Shown here: in pieces, positions 1 to 11,121 of the stretch
Position numbering within the stretch: the stretch's first letter is position 1
Layout: each line of letters starts with the position of its first letter
DNA from: Lithobates sylvaticus
Taxonomy: Eukaryota > Chordata > Amphibia > Anura > Ranidae
DNA length: 64,000 nucleotides
Assembly: GCA_028564925.1 (NCBI GenBank)
Contig: CM053028.1
Span: 437,229,071 to 437,293,070 of the forward strand
Direction: 5' to 3'
The notes under the pieces: model-generated
Databases searched by the model: none
Told to the model about the DNA's origin: nothing
The model's input: only the letters and a program-made list of their open reading frames with translations
Program-made: the position numbers and the translations under genes

Positions 1-109
1 CATTGAACAGTCACTTTTGATGGAACAGTCCAGGCCAAGTGATAAGGAAGGCAATAGTTATTTCTGAAATTGAAGTACAAATATAATTTTATTTAATTTA
101 GAAATAATT
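1..109. repeat. AT-rich flank, first copy of a duplicated ~80-bp segment
   Basis: Bases 5-86 resemble 2133-2212: both contain ACAGTCCAGGCCA and GAAGGCAATA/GAAAGGCAATA in the same order and spacing. The two copies lie on either side of the transposon at 110-1970, so they may be an old tandem duplication or two copies of a dispersed repeat. No gene is visible. Confidence 0.45.
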
Positions 110-121
110 TACCGTATATAC

Positions 122-1099
122 CCACTTCCCGACCGCCTAACGCGATATACGTCGGCAAAATGGCACGGGCAGGCAAAATCACGTACCTGTACGTGATCGT
201 GCATGTGCCTGCCTGTGGGTCGCGCGTGCGCGGCCAGCGGCGCGCTCGCGACCCGGCCGGGGAGCTCCGTGACCCCGGCCGCGGGACCAGCGGACCCGAT
301 CGCCGCTGGTGTCCCGCGATCGGGTTACGGAGCTGAAGAACGGGGAGAGGTCTGTGTAAACAAACCTCTCCCCGCGCTTCCTACACTGACTGTCAGTGAT
401 CGGCTGTTCCCTGTCATCGGGAACGCCGATCAATGATGTCAGACGTACAGCCACGCCCCCTACTGTAAAAAAAAACACAACACGTCACACTGACTCCTCC
501 CCGCCCCCTAGTGGTTAACTCTTTCACTACAACTGTCATTTACATAGGAATCAGTGCTATTTAAATAGCACTGATTTCTGTATAAATGACAAATGTCCCA
601 AAAATGTGTCAAAAATGTCCGATGTGTCCGCCATAATGTCGCAGTCACATTACTAGTAAAAAAAAATATATAAATAAAAATGCTATAAAACTATCCCCTA
701 TTTTGTAAACGCTATAACTTTTGCGCAAACCAATCAATAATCGCTAATTGCGATTTTTTTTACCAAAAATATGTAGAAGAATACGTATCGGCCTAAACTG
801 AGGAAAAAAAATGTTTTTTTATATATTTTTTGGGGATATTTATTATAGCAAAAAGCAAAAAATATTGCATTGTTTTCAAAATTGTCGCTCTATTTTTGTT
901 TATAGCACAAAAAAATAAAAACCGCAGAGGCGATCAAATACCACCAAAAGAAAGCTCTATTTGTGGGGGAAAAAAAGACGCCAATTTTGTTTTGGAGCCA
1001 CGTTGCACGACCGCGCAATTGTCAGTTAAAGCGACGCAGTGCCGAATCGCAAAAAGGGGCCTGGTCCTTCGGCTGCAAATTGGTCCGGGGCTGAAGTGG
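122..1099 (+). mobile_element. CCACTT-ended MITE, ATAC target duplication
   Basis: The element begins CCACTTCCCGACC and ends GGGGCTGAAGTGG. ATAC flanks it at 118-121 and 1100-1103; removing the element and one ATAC restores the terminal sequence GTATATACTCAAG of the host transposon. Internal landmarks shared with other copies here include GCGCAAACCAATCAATA and TACCAAAAATATGTAGAAG. There is no coding capacity; short ORFs inside it are incidental. Confidence 0.8.
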
Positions 1100-1242
1100 A
1101 TACTCAAGTATATGCCGAGATTTTCAGCCCTTTTTTTTGGGCTGAAAGTACCCCCCTCGGCTTATACTCGAGTCACCGCCGTCTGTCTGCATGATCAGTG
1201 TGTCATGCAGACAGACGGCGGCCCTAACAGTGTTTAAACGCC

Positions 1243-1413
1243 ACGCCTCCTTGTCTGTGATAGGCGGAACACTATTTCCCAGCAGTCAGTGTTCCGCCTA
1301 TCACGGACATCCTCTCATCCTCGTCCGTGGTATGAGGATGAGAGGATGTCCGTGATAGGCGGAACATGGACTGCTGGGAAATAGAGTGTTCTGCCTATCA
1401 CAGACAAGGAAGC
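1243..1413. repeat. Long near-perfect hairpin inside transposon
   Basis: The arm containing CTTGTCTGTGATAGGCGGAA (near 1250) is repeated in inverse order near 1390, and a second inner arm around GAGGATGAGAGGATGTCC closes the hairpin at about 1320-1335. The shorter sister element at 63042 has the corresponding hairpin at about 63179-63287. Confidence 0.75.
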
Positions 1414-1479
1414 GCAGGTTTTAAATACAGTTATGGCCGCCGTATGTACCGGCACGCTGATCGCTGCAAATGAGGGACA

Positions 1480-1818
1480 AGGATGCTGCAGAACAGGACA
1501 CAGAGGCTGCAGAACAGGACACCGAGGCTGCAGAACAGGACACAGAGGCTGCAGAACAGGACACAGAGGCTGCAGAACAGGACACAGAGGCTGCAGAACA
1601 GGACACCGAGGCTGCAGAACAGGACACCGAGGCTGCAGAACAGGACACAGAGGCTGCAGAACAGGACACCGAGGCTGCAGAACAGGACACCGAGGCTGCA
1701 GAACAGGACACAGAGGCTGCAGAACAGGACACAGAGGCTGCAGAACAGGACACAGAGGCTGCAGAACAGGACACCGAGGCTGCAGAACAGGACACCGAGG
1801 CTGCAGAACAGGACACAG
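1480..1818. repeat. 21-bp minisatellite (about 16 units)
   Basis: Tandem units of AGGCTGCAGAACAGGACAC plus two variable bases, with CACAG/CACCG variants. Because 21 is a multiple of three, five reading frames stay open through the array; this is a consequence of the period, not evidence of a protein. Confidence 0.95.
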
Positions 1819-2215
1819 GTAGGCTGTGACCCTCTTTTCCACTTACAGTAGCTGCTGCATTTCTCACCCTCGGCTTATACTCGGGTCAATACGTTTTCCC
1901 AGTTTTTTTTGTGGTAAATTAGGGGCCTCGGCTTATATTCGGGTCGACCTATACTCAAGTGTATACGGTAGTAACTATAGGTCCTAGGCCAAGCAACTAG
2001 GAAAGGTTGAGAATTACCTGGTGACCTACCGCTATAAACAATTTACAGTAGATAGAAAAGGCTTTCAAGCGTAGCAGACATGGTGCCCTGAGGGGTGGCC
2101 CACAGAATCGCCAAGAGTCAAATATGGCTGAACAGTTATACTCAACTTTTGACATGACAGTCCAGGCCAGGTGGCAGGAAAGGCAATACTTTTTTTCTGA
2201 GATTAAAGTACACTG

Positions 2216-2910
2216 ATCACCTCCCTTACCCTAAAGTGAGTTAAAAAGAATGGCCGTGGCAGGGAGAGGCAGAACCTTCATCTTTGGTATAGCACTAACC
2301 AGCTTTATCTGCCTGCATCTAACTCCACCTGAAAGGGATGGGGTGGTGCACTTTGTTTTCTTTATGCTATATGAACATATTACACATAAATTTAAGTTTA
2401 CTAATTCTTTGACAGCCTCACCTCCCTATATTCAGCAGGTGTTTTGTATATCTCACTATTGGTGATCAGTCATCTAAATACGAATACCTCGTTCCTCCCT
2501 TGTGACCTTTGCCATTGTATTTTGATGGATGAAAGTTCTGGAAAGATTCTTAAGAGGATAAGCTCAGCTACCAGTTTTTAAAATAACAAATACAATATGC
2601 TTTATCATCTGTAGCCATGCGATGGTGTTTATTCAGTACAAAATCTGTGCACATACTTTAGACTGAATTGTTTACAGTCCATCACACCATTAAAGCCGCA
2701 AAATATGTGGGAGTATTTGGGGGTTTAGAGGTATGACAGTGCAGTTATCTGTCATGATATATATCGCCTACGATTCTCAACTAGGCAGGTTGAGGGGCTC
2801 CAGGGAGGTTGTCTAACCTGGAGGAAACGTTTTTCAGTTTCCTCTGTGCTTGCTAAAACTGTTGGGGATCTGGAGCCCAGGGATTTCGTCGTGATCTGGG
2901 TGGGAGAAAA
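2216..2910. other. No recognised feature
   Basis: AT-rich single-copy-looking sequence. I see no splice-bounded exon, clear repeat or transposon end. Confidence 0.5.
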
Positions 2911-3337
2911 TCTCCAATACGTGGGTCGAATTTCGAAAGAATTTTTCTTTCAAAAACCTTATCTAAGAATTTTCGTTCGTATTTCGCACCATTAGTGGTC
3001 TGCAGCAACAGCCGATTTTCGCGCGGCAATCAAATTTGAGTAATCGGACATGTTGGAAATTTTTTGAAAAACAAACAATTTTCTAATCAATGATGGGAGA
3101 GTCGTGTGAGAAATGTAATTGAAAAACAATTGCGCATGTGCAAGAAAAGAAAATTCCCAGAAAGAAAAGAAGATTCCCAGCCACGAAAATTATTTTCTGT
3201 AGCAACATAAGGTGAAATTGAAGGCTTGGTTGGCCGAATTTCGAAATCAATGGTGGCATCATCGGATCACAAAATGCACAAATTTCCTGATTTTGAAAGA
3301 AAATTCTTTCGAAATTCGACCATGTATGGCCGGCCTA
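2911..3337. mobile_element. MITE with GGTCGAATTTCGAAAGAA inverted ends
   Basis: The left end has GGGTCGAATTTCGAAAGAA and the right end has its complement TTCTTTCGAAATTCGACC followed by ATGTATGGCC. The terminal inverted repeat is about 25 bp and imperfect at the outer edge; I cannot fix a target duplication. Shorter relatives with CCATACGTGGATCGAAATT-type ends are at about 54009-54079 and 57008-57063. Confidence 0.65.
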
Positions 3338-3410
3338 AAAGCAGATTTTAGGAATAGCCAGGAGATTGATTGTGCAGGTGTGTGCGGGTCTTCTTGTAGA
3401 GTCAGGATTA

Positions 3411-4014
3411 GGCCCCTTTCACACTGAAGCGTTTTTCAGGCGCTACAGTGCTAAAAATAGCGCCTGTATAGCACCTGAAAAAAGCGGGTCCTTTCACTCC
3501 AGTGTGAAAGCCGGCGGGCTTTCACACTGGAGGTGCGCTAGCAGGACGGTAAAAAAGTCCTGCTAGCAGCATAGTCATTGAAGTCAATGGGGAAGCGCGG
3601 CAATACCGCCGGCAAAGCGCCGCTGCAGGGGCGATTTGCGGGGGTTTTTAACCCTTCTTGTCCACTAGCGAGGGTTAAAACCGCCCCGCTAGCGGCCGAA
3701 TAACGCTGCTAAAACGACAATAAAGCAGCGCTAAATATAGCACTGCTTTACCGCCGACGCCCGCACCGCCCCAGTGTGAAAGGGGCCTATACCGCCCCTA
3801 CCCATTGAAGTCAATGGGGAAGCGCAGCAATACTGCCGGCAAAGCGCCGCTGTGGCGGCGATTTTCGGGGGTTTTTAACCCTTTTTGTCCACTAGCGAGG
3901 GTTAAAACCGCCCCGCTAGCGGCCGAATACCGCTGCTAAAACGACAGTAAAGCAGCGCTAAATATAGCACTGCTTTACCGCCGGCGCCCGCACCGCCCCA
4001 GTGTGAAAGGGGCC
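3411..4014. mobile_element. Harbinger-like MITE (GGCCCCTTTCACACTG), right half duplicated
   Basis: The element starts GGCCCCTTTCACACTG and ends CAGTGTGAAAGGGGCC, with TTA on both sides (3408-3410, 4015-4017). A complete element ends at 3787; 3803-4014 then repeats 3576-3787 at the same 212-bp length with few differences, so the right half is present twice in tandem. TWA duplications with GG..CC ends are typical of PIF/Harbinger elements. Confidence 0.8.
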
Positions 4015-4313
4015 TTAGGGTTCTGGGCTCCAACCTCTTGAGGAGTCCATGTGGGAGCAGCCAGAAGTGTGCATGTCTGCATGGTGCTCATTTCAGCAGA
4101 GCAGCAGGAAGCTGAGAAAAGAGTGCTAACCGAGGTACAGTGTTTGTTGGTGAATACAGGGACGCTGTTATATAGTTAAGAGGACCAAGGCATAGAACCT
4201 GAGCAGCGGTGCTGCTAGGGAGAGCCAGGAGGCTGAACCTGACTTATTTTGTTTTGCAATGATGGTGGATACCCCTGCAGGTGCAACTTTTTGTTTTTCT
4301 GGACATTTTCTTT

Positions 4314-4743
4314 GGCCCCTTTCACACTGGGGCGGTTTGCAAGCGCTATTGCGCTAAGAATAGCGCCTGCAAACCGACCCGAAACAGCTGTTGCTGTTCC
4401 TTCAGTGTGAAAGCCCGAGGGCTTTCACACTGAAGCGGTGCGCTTGCAGGACGCTCAAAAATGTCCTGCAAGCCGCATCTTTGGCTCGCTATAGGAGCGG
4501 TATATTTACCGCTCCTATAGCGCCCGGTCCCATTGAAAACAATGGGGGAGCGCGCCGAACCCGCCCGCAAAACGCCGCTGCAGCGGCGGTTTGCGGGCGG
4601 TATTGACCCTTTTTCGGCCGCTCGCGGGGGGTAAAAACACCCCGCGAGCGGCCGCAATGCGCCGCTAAAACACCGGTAAAGCGGCGCTAAATATAGCGCC
4701 GCTTTACCGCCAGCGCCCCCACCGCTCCAGTGTGAAAGTAGCC
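4314..4743. mobile_element. Harbinger-like MITE (GGCCCCTTTCACACTG)
   Basis: 430 bp, from GGCCCCTTTCACACTGG to CAGTGTGAAAGTAGCC, flanked by TTT on the left and TTA on the right. It is GC-richer than other copies (repeated GCGGCG blocks) and has internal self-complementary segments such as CTTTCACACTG at 4425. Confidence 0.75.
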
Positions 4744-5536
4744 TTACTCTTTAATAAAGGTGAGCAAACAACCCCTAAACGGCACAACTGGCATGGACTC
4801 ACTGGTGAGTGCTGCACAGAGCTAACCAACCTGCAAACATTACAGAGGATACAATCACAGAGCCTAGTCTTTTATTTACTGACTATTAAGAATCTGCCTC
4901 TTTGTCATTCGTACCATGTGTATAGGTTTTTCTGGACCCATATTTAAATAAATGTACTGCATCTGCATTAGCAGCCAAGACTGTATGAAGACTGTGTTCA
5001 CAGGTCAGATCTTAAAGCCAAACTAAAACAATCATTTTAACAGTTTCCAGAAATAGTTACTGTACATTATAGGCATGGTATGAATGATAACTATCACAGT
5101 TGCTTGTGTTCCCAACCAAACTGTCAAGCGATCAAATGGATGGTATCATAACTGATCACATGTGTAGCACCATGGTAAATGCAGATCAAACAGAGGCTAA
5201 GATGGCAGCCTCCTTGGCTGTAAAGGATAGGAGGGTTTAGTTCCACTTATTAAAGATGTTCTTGAATATCAAAGATCTCCAATTATTTAGTGTACTATGA
5301 ACAATGTTATTTTAATATATTCACTTTTTCTAATAAAATATTATCATTAAAAAGCTCATGTTTGACTTTGATAAAGCAGTCACATGACAGCTATTCAGTC
5401 TACCATCCAGGGTTAGTGAGAGTGGAAGAGTGGAGACAATGTCATGACAAAAAGAATGGAAATGGCTGTAGCAGGATTGGCCAGTGGGCATATCTTAATT
5501 GATTGTCAGGGAGTGCGTCTCCATTGTCTTATATTA
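4744..5536. other. No recognised feature
   Basis: AT-rich sequence without a recognisable exon or repeat. Confidence 0.5.
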
Positions 5537-5720
5537 GTGCCAACGGTGAAATGCATTCTTTGCCAATGTAGGGTATGACAGGCAGAGCTGGGCTTTGAAG
5601 AGGGCATGTCGGCAAAGATGACAACGGAGTGCCAACGTTGAAATACATTCTTTGCGAATGTAGGGTATGGCAGGCAGAGCTGGGCTTTGAAGGGGGCATG
5701 TCGGCAAAGATGACAACGGG
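5537..5720. repeat. Two tandem 92-bp units
   Basis: GTGCCAACGGTGAAATGCATT at 5537 recurs as GTGCCAACGTTGAAATACATT at 5629, and the two 92-bp units match through GGCAAAGATGACAACGG. About 90% identity by eye. Confidence 0.85.
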
Positions 5721-5924
5721 ACTTCAGGCATGCTGTGCGTCAGCACAGTGTCCTGTATCTCCGATCAGAGAACTAAGGAACACAAATTGACCATGTCAGC
5801 ACAGAACTGCTTCTATGTTTGTTGTGGTCAGAATGCTACAGGAGACAAAGGGAACTGGCAGGTTCACCAGGTCTTTGCCTGTAAATAAGACACAAGAATG
5901 AATGGGTAAGGGGTAATCAAAACC

Positions 5925-6232
5925 CACTGACACCAATGTTGGAGGAGGGGGGGGTATAAAATCCCACTGACAGCACTGCTGGGTGGGGGAGGGGAGTTAT
6001 AAAATCACATTGACACCACTACTAGGCATAGGGGGTTTATAAGACGCCATTGATAAAAATGCACAGTGGGGAGAGGAATTAATAATTACCATTGACACCA
6101 ATGCTGAGAGGGGTTATTATAATCCCACTGACAGCGCTGGGCAAGTATACAATCCCACTGACACCACTGCTGAGTATTTGGGGGAGGGGGATGGTAAAGG
6201 CAGGTAGAATGTTTATCGATTCCGACTGACAT
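5925..6232. repeat. Degenerate tandem repeat with CCCACTGACACCA core
   Basis: At least six irregular units carry (T)CCCACTGACA(C/G)CA(C/A)TGCTG followed by a G-run and TATAAAATC. The core resembles the unit of the large array at 40907-43060, suggesting a dispersed relative of that satellite. Confidence 0.6.
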
Positions 6233-6299
6233 CAATACTAGAGGGATACTTTCTTTAACATTTGCTGGTTGCTTTGCAGTCTGTAACTTTTAATGATTT

Positions 6300-6847
6300 T
6301 CTTCATTAAGGTAGGCTCAAAGTGTTAGTTCTCTGTTCATATTCTGCGTGAAGAAAAACATATGTACTGGAAGAGTGATCCTTTGTACCAGGGTTTATGT
6401 GTGTCTGTGAGACTGTTGCTTGTGGCTCAGTGTACAAGGAGAATTTTGTGCCTACAAGAACAGTGGCATAAATGTGTTGTGTATGCAATGAGTAGGTTCA
6501 GCCACATATAACCCAGCCATTATGGTGTCATCTTTGTCATGTTCTAAAGTTGGGGGGTATGAAACTGTGTAATTTTCATTCATTGCCCTGAAAAATAAAA
6601 ATATTTAAGCAGAAAAATGTGCAATGCTTTTAAATGTTATACAAGAACCAAAGTAAGAGGGAAATGATTTGGTAGTATCTCTTCCAGGGTAGAAGCTCCT
6701 TGCTAAAATCACTTGAAGACCTTACAAGGCTGCTATCTGGGGAGAAACATCTGAAGAAGGCCTGAGTGATTATAATCATCAACAGAAACACCTTTTTTAG
6801 GTACAATGGGGAAATATTAGCACCTCCCTTAGGTTTTTATTGGTATG
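6300..6847. other. No recognised feature
   Basis: No exon, transposon end or tandem repeat is evident. Confidence 0.45.
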
Positions 6848-6947
6848 CCTTAAGCCTCATTCCCTTTATTAAGGTCCCCCCTTCATTAATAGATTGAACT
6901 CCCATCACATGACATTAGGGTTGCCATCATCCCTTGGAATAGTGAAA

Positions 6948-7132
6948 TTCAAAAACCTCTCAGAGTAGGATTTTTAAGGCAACAAAAATAAATTTGTATA
7001 AAAATATAAAGATTTATTATGAAGAATAAATTATATTAAAACTTTATTATAATTAAATTATAATAAATCTTTATATTTTTATACAAATTTATTTTTGTTG
7101 CCTTAAAAATCCTACTCTGAGAGGTTTTTGAA
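6948..7132. repeat. Perfect 73-bp inverted repeat with 39-bp loop
   Basis: Left arm 6948-7020 and right arm 7060-7132 are exact reverse complements by eye; the loop at 7021-7059 is nearly pure A/T. The palindrome lies between two identical 19-bp direct repeats (AAGGTCCCCCCTTCATTAA at 6871-6889 and 7131-7149, the latter overlapping the last two arm bases). Confidence 0.9.
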
Positions 7133-7160
7133 GGTCCCCCCTTCATTAAGGTCCCCTTAA

Positions 7161-7544
7161 GCCTCATTCACACGAGGCGGATCCACTGCCACGGAGTCCG
7201 CCTCTGTCCGGAGATCAACGGAGATCTCTCCGTTGATCTCCGCTGAGCTGGCGGATGACAGGTCCCTCTCTGCTCACTGAGTGGGGAGGGGCTTGTCGAG
7301 TGCCGCTGGTTGCTATGGAGAGATTGGACGAAAATGGAGAGCATGTCCGTCTTCATCAGATCTCACCCGATCCGCCAGGGACGGATCCGAACGTAGGGCC
7401 ATCCGTCTGATTTTAGCGGTCGGATGTCAGCGGGCATGTTACAGCTTACATCCGTCGCTCCATAGACTAACATGGAGCACCCGTTCAGGTACGCCGACAA
7501 AACTGACAGGCTGACCTGAACAGTCCATTCGTGTGAAAGGGGCC
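7161..7544. mobile_element. Harbinger-like MITE (GCCTCATTCACACGAGGCGG)
   Basis: 384 bp from GCCTCATTCACACGAGG to TTCGTGTGAAAGGGGCC, with TAA at 7158-7160 and 7545-7547. Inside is a strong 15-bp-armed hairpin around GATCAACGGAGATCTC (about 7210-7240). The stretch CTTAAGCCTCATTC also occurs at 6849-6862, perhaps an end fragment of the same family. Confidence 0.75.
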
Positions 7545-7547
7545 TAA

Positions 7548-8113
7548 CACTCATTTCCAATCCATTGTGTCAGGGTATGAAAGCGTGTCACCAGAAGAGG
7601 AACTGAGGGGAAATATTCCCTGCAGGGACATAGAAAGTAATAAAAACCTGACAGAGGTTCTAAGCCTTCCCCACTCTGTAAATAACTAAAAGGTAAAGTC
7701 TTGGCTGCAGGTCGGATGTATTCCCTTGCATTCTTACATATGATTCAAGTGAATATTTTTAATATATATATATAAGCAAAGGAACATTCACAAAGTCTAG
7801 AAAAGAGATTTATTTCTTTTTTGAAAGTGCATACAGAGATTTTAGCCATTAACAAAAGACAATGACTAGCAAAAGAAAACATACATTTTGGCACCAGAAA
7901 GTTAGGAAAAAAGGGGACATGTACTAGGCAAAACATTGGACTTCTACACTGTCTACATTTTTGTAATGTCACAAAATATCAAGATATCAAGTTGTAGTGC
8001 TCACTGGGGCAAACACAAGTTGCACAGAGCCCCAATTTTGAAGGCAATTTTGGCATAAAATTGATGCTAGAAAAGTCATTTTTATTTCTATAGCTAAACC
8101 AATTAGACATATT
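7548..8113. other. No recognised feature
   Basis: AT-rich; a short TA run at 7762-7774. No exon or transposon recognised. Confidence 0.45.
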
Positions 8114-8117
8114 TTAA

Positions 8118-8532
8118 AGCAGACCTGTACTTTGCCTATTTAGAGCAAAATAACAGGTTTGCTGCACAACAAGTACCCTCTGTAGCTTGTACTTACCTCC
8201 CATCTGCTCCTCAAATGCCCTTTTTACCCATCAGAGCCCCCCTACTCCCAATTTGCTGAATGAGTTCCAGGATGACTCTGTTCAAATCCTATCTGCCCCC
8301 CCCCCCCCCCCCACCCACACATGACAGGATTCAGGCCTACAGATTGGCTGTAGTGTGGAGGTAAGTAGACAGAGGCATGCTCCCCCATGCCCAGACATAT
8401 TGGTGATTTCTGGGGGCTCTGGTGGACAAATGGGGCAGTAAAGGGGGCAGGTGGAACTAGATAAACCCGAAGAGGCCTGCTATCTAGCGAATCTGTTACA
8501 TTTGCTCTGAACAAGTAAAGTACAGGTTCACA
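8118..8532. mobile_element. TTAA-flanked MITE (AGCAGACCTGTAC ends)
   Basis: Left end AGCAGACCTGTACTTTGC and right end AAAGTACAGGTTCACA are inverted repeats; TTAA flanks at 8114-8117 and 8533-8536. Contains a C homopolymer of about 16 at 8297. TTAA duplications suggest a piggyBac- or Kolobok-type source, which the sequence alone cannot separate. Confidence 0.75.
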
Positions 8533-8539
8533 TTAAAGG

Positions 8540-9835
8540 AATGTAGAGTGTTTTAGTAGATGTTTTAAATATTTATTTTGTTCAGGCTAAAAAATTACAT
8601 TTTAAAAATATACTTTTTTTCTTTTTTAGTCAGATAAATATGAAATACGGTACATGAATATTTCATACTTACCACTTGAAGTCAGCAGGAGGTATACTCA
8701 AGGCACCCTTCTTTACATGTTTACCAATTTATTTTACTGCTATACTGTGAATAGCCAGCTATAATTTGTTTGCTTCCTAGCTGTATTTACAACAAATACG
8801 CATCTGAATGAATCAGAGCAATGTACCTCCCCACCTTTCTGTGGCTCATATGGCCCCATATGAAGCTTTAGTTGGAGAGAGACAGCCAAAAGTGAACAGG
8901 CAGTGCTTTCGTGATAGAAAACCCAGCACGTTGTACAAAGAAAGTATAATGGAAGCACCCAGAATTCCGTATTCTTCCTAAAGTAAAGATTATATACACG
9001 TAATGAAAAAAATTCAATAAAAGATGAGTTTATAAATTTGTAAACATTCTAAGAAGCCATTAAAGCTGGCTAATTATACTTTCCCTTTAATGCCATCTTT
9101 ATTTAATAAGGCAAAAGAGCAAAGTGAAAGAACACCTAGCAATAATTCTTCAGTGGACTCCCTATGCACAACCCATTCCAAGGAGATGAATTGTGATTGG
9201 ATATAGCTGGCACTGCTGTTTGCACTGACCCAAATCTATGAAATAAAGACCCAAATATTGCATACTGTCCCGGTGTCTTCAATTATGAAGCTGAAATTGA
9301 TATTAACGGTATGCAAAAACTAGGTTCGGCTGCCTGAACTAGGCCCAAACTCAGAGGCCCAAATTTGTACAGATTTATCCATGCACAGGTATACTCAAAT
9401 CTGTAAGAAATCGATGTTTGGAGCCTGAATAATGTTCTAGGTCATGTAGAGAAAAATAAACAGCATTATAGAATCAAACGTTCTGTTGCATATGATTGCT
9501 TTTCTAATGGTGCCCTTTACATATGACAACTATCAGCTAGAAATGGTTGTCCTAATCTCCTGATCCTCATCATGTGTATGGACAGTGCATAACTTCCCAC
9601 CTCATCATTATCTACCTATTCAGGCATGCTAGAAAATGTACACACCAACTGCATTTTCTTCTATGTGGTCACTGAGCAACTTTTTTTGCCATCTGAACGA
9701 TTTAGATGTTTGGTAAGGGTGCTAATCCAATGGTTGACTTTGAAAAAAATATATAGTATATATTGACTCACGCTAGAAGTGAAATTATTAAACTAGTGAT
9801 TGCGGCTGCTGTACACAAAGTACTATGCATTTGAC
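8540..9835. other. No recognised feature
   Basis: AT-rich sequence; nothing coding or repetitive recognised. Confidence 0.45.
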
Positions 9836-9841
9836 AAAATG

Positions 9842-10711
9842 AAAAAATGATATGTGATTACAGCGCTCACAATATTGTAAATATCACAACAAAAAAAAGT
9901 CCATATAATTGTGCAAATGTGCTCCAATCAATAAAGTGCAGTTGTGCTTCAAACTTCAAGGTGCATCACACACCCCTCCGGTGTCCCCACTCACCAAAAG
10001 GAATAGACCCCTAGCTTTTCAGTCCAGGGGTCATTCAGGTTTGAACGTTGGCCATGAATGGCAATTCATAGAAGGGTCCAATGAAGATCTCCCCCAATCG
10101 TGATGGTCATAGGTAGATATTGGCACCATAAATGAAAGAAGGACTAATAGAAGCACAGTTTGGCAGGATTTTATTGCGCCAACGTGGTAAGATACTTAAA
10201 GGACTAGAAAAATTGGTATCACAAGAGGTATTGCAGTGATGAAATCAAGGAAACGTTCCACCGAAAACTGGTTATGACGTAGTTTGAACACTGGAAATTA
10301 CGTCTTACGTGATTTCATCACTGCAATACCTCTTGCGATACCCATTTTTCTAGTCTGTAAGTACCTTACCACGTTTGCGCAATAAAATCCTGCCAAACTG
10401 TACTTCACTATTAGTCCTTCTTTCCTTTTTGGTGCCAATATCTACCTATGACCATCACGATTGGGGGAGATCTTCATTGGACCCTTCTATGAATTGCCAT
10501 TCATGGCCAACGTTCAAGCCTGAATGACCCCTGGACTGAAAAGCTAGGGGTCTATTCCTTTTCGTGAGTGGGGACACCGGAGGGGTGTGTGATGAAGTTT
10601 GAAGCACTTTATTGATTGGAGCACATTTGCACAATTATATGGACGTTTTTTTTTCCACTGATTTGTAATGTTTACAATATTGTGAGCGCTGTAATAATAT
10701 ATCATTTTTTC
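9842..10711. repeat. Fold-back element with ~405-bp arms
   Basis: Left arm 9842 to about 10250 and right arm about 10302-10711 are inverted copies of one another with scattered differences; for example ATTACAGCGCTCACAATATTG at 9858 pairs with CAATATTGTGAGCGCTGTAAT near 10676. The centre carries GATGAAATCAAGGAAACGTT, resembling a motif in other AT-rich repeats here. No coding sequence; short ORFs on opposite strands mirror each other. Confidence 0.85.
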
Positions 10712-10734
10712 AACGGTTGACTTGGCCATATGCA

Positions 10735-11121
10735 TTATACGTGTTTGTTAAAGACTGGGCCACTGGAGCTGGAAACAGGCCAGGCTGTGAGATCCTCACC
10801 ATGTATGGTGAGCTGAACTCCTGGTATGATCTTTATAACATACTTACATTCATCCCTGGTACAATACTCATACATGATGGACAGCAAGTAAAGCTGGAAA
10901 TCACTGTAGAAGTCTTCTGGGCCCTGCCCAGGTTTTATGTAAGTGGCTTTCCCTCTGCACACTGACCATAGGGGGTTGCTCACTTGACACAGTTGCCATT
11001 CATAGAACGTCTTGTATTTTTTTTCAATGAACTGGAATAGGTGGAAAGGAGGGGTGGTGACATCAGGATCTCCACCTTGTCCAATCACAAAACACCTTGA
11101 ATTCTTCCAAAAAAAATACAA
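10735..11121 (-). other. Unassigned open reading frame, possible repeat or exon relic
   Basis: A 128-codon stretch stays open on the minus strand, opening with a TTG rather than an ATG codon and ending at a TAA. It contains FHLFQFIEKKYKTFYEWQLC and EYCTRDECKYVIKIIPG, with four spaced cysteines. The overlapping plus strand is also open for 82 codons. I recognise no family, see no convincing splice acceptor, and cannot exclude a chance frame within a dispersed repeat. Confidence 0.2.

Larger units (their letters stand above)
110..1970. mobile_element. Non-autonomous DNA transposon with CCGTATATACTC ends, interrupted
   Basis: The left end reads TACCGTATATAC and the right end GTATACGGTA, forming inverted termini followed inward by CTCGGCTTATACTCGAG-type motifs. 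A flanking TA on each side would fit a TA duplication, as in Tc1/mariner-type elements. The element is split by the CCACTT element at 122-1099. It holds a long hairpin (1243-1413) and a 21-bp minisatellite (1480-1818). A second, shorter copy with the same layout lies at 63042-63629. No transposase is present; the superfamily is inferred only from the possible TA duplication. Confidence 0.65.

Noticed and set aside
1315-1867. Long ORFs with CPVLQP or SCSAAS repeats
   Set aside because: They come from a 21-bp tandem repeat, which keeps five reading frames open on the two strands; the sister array at 63363 translates differently.
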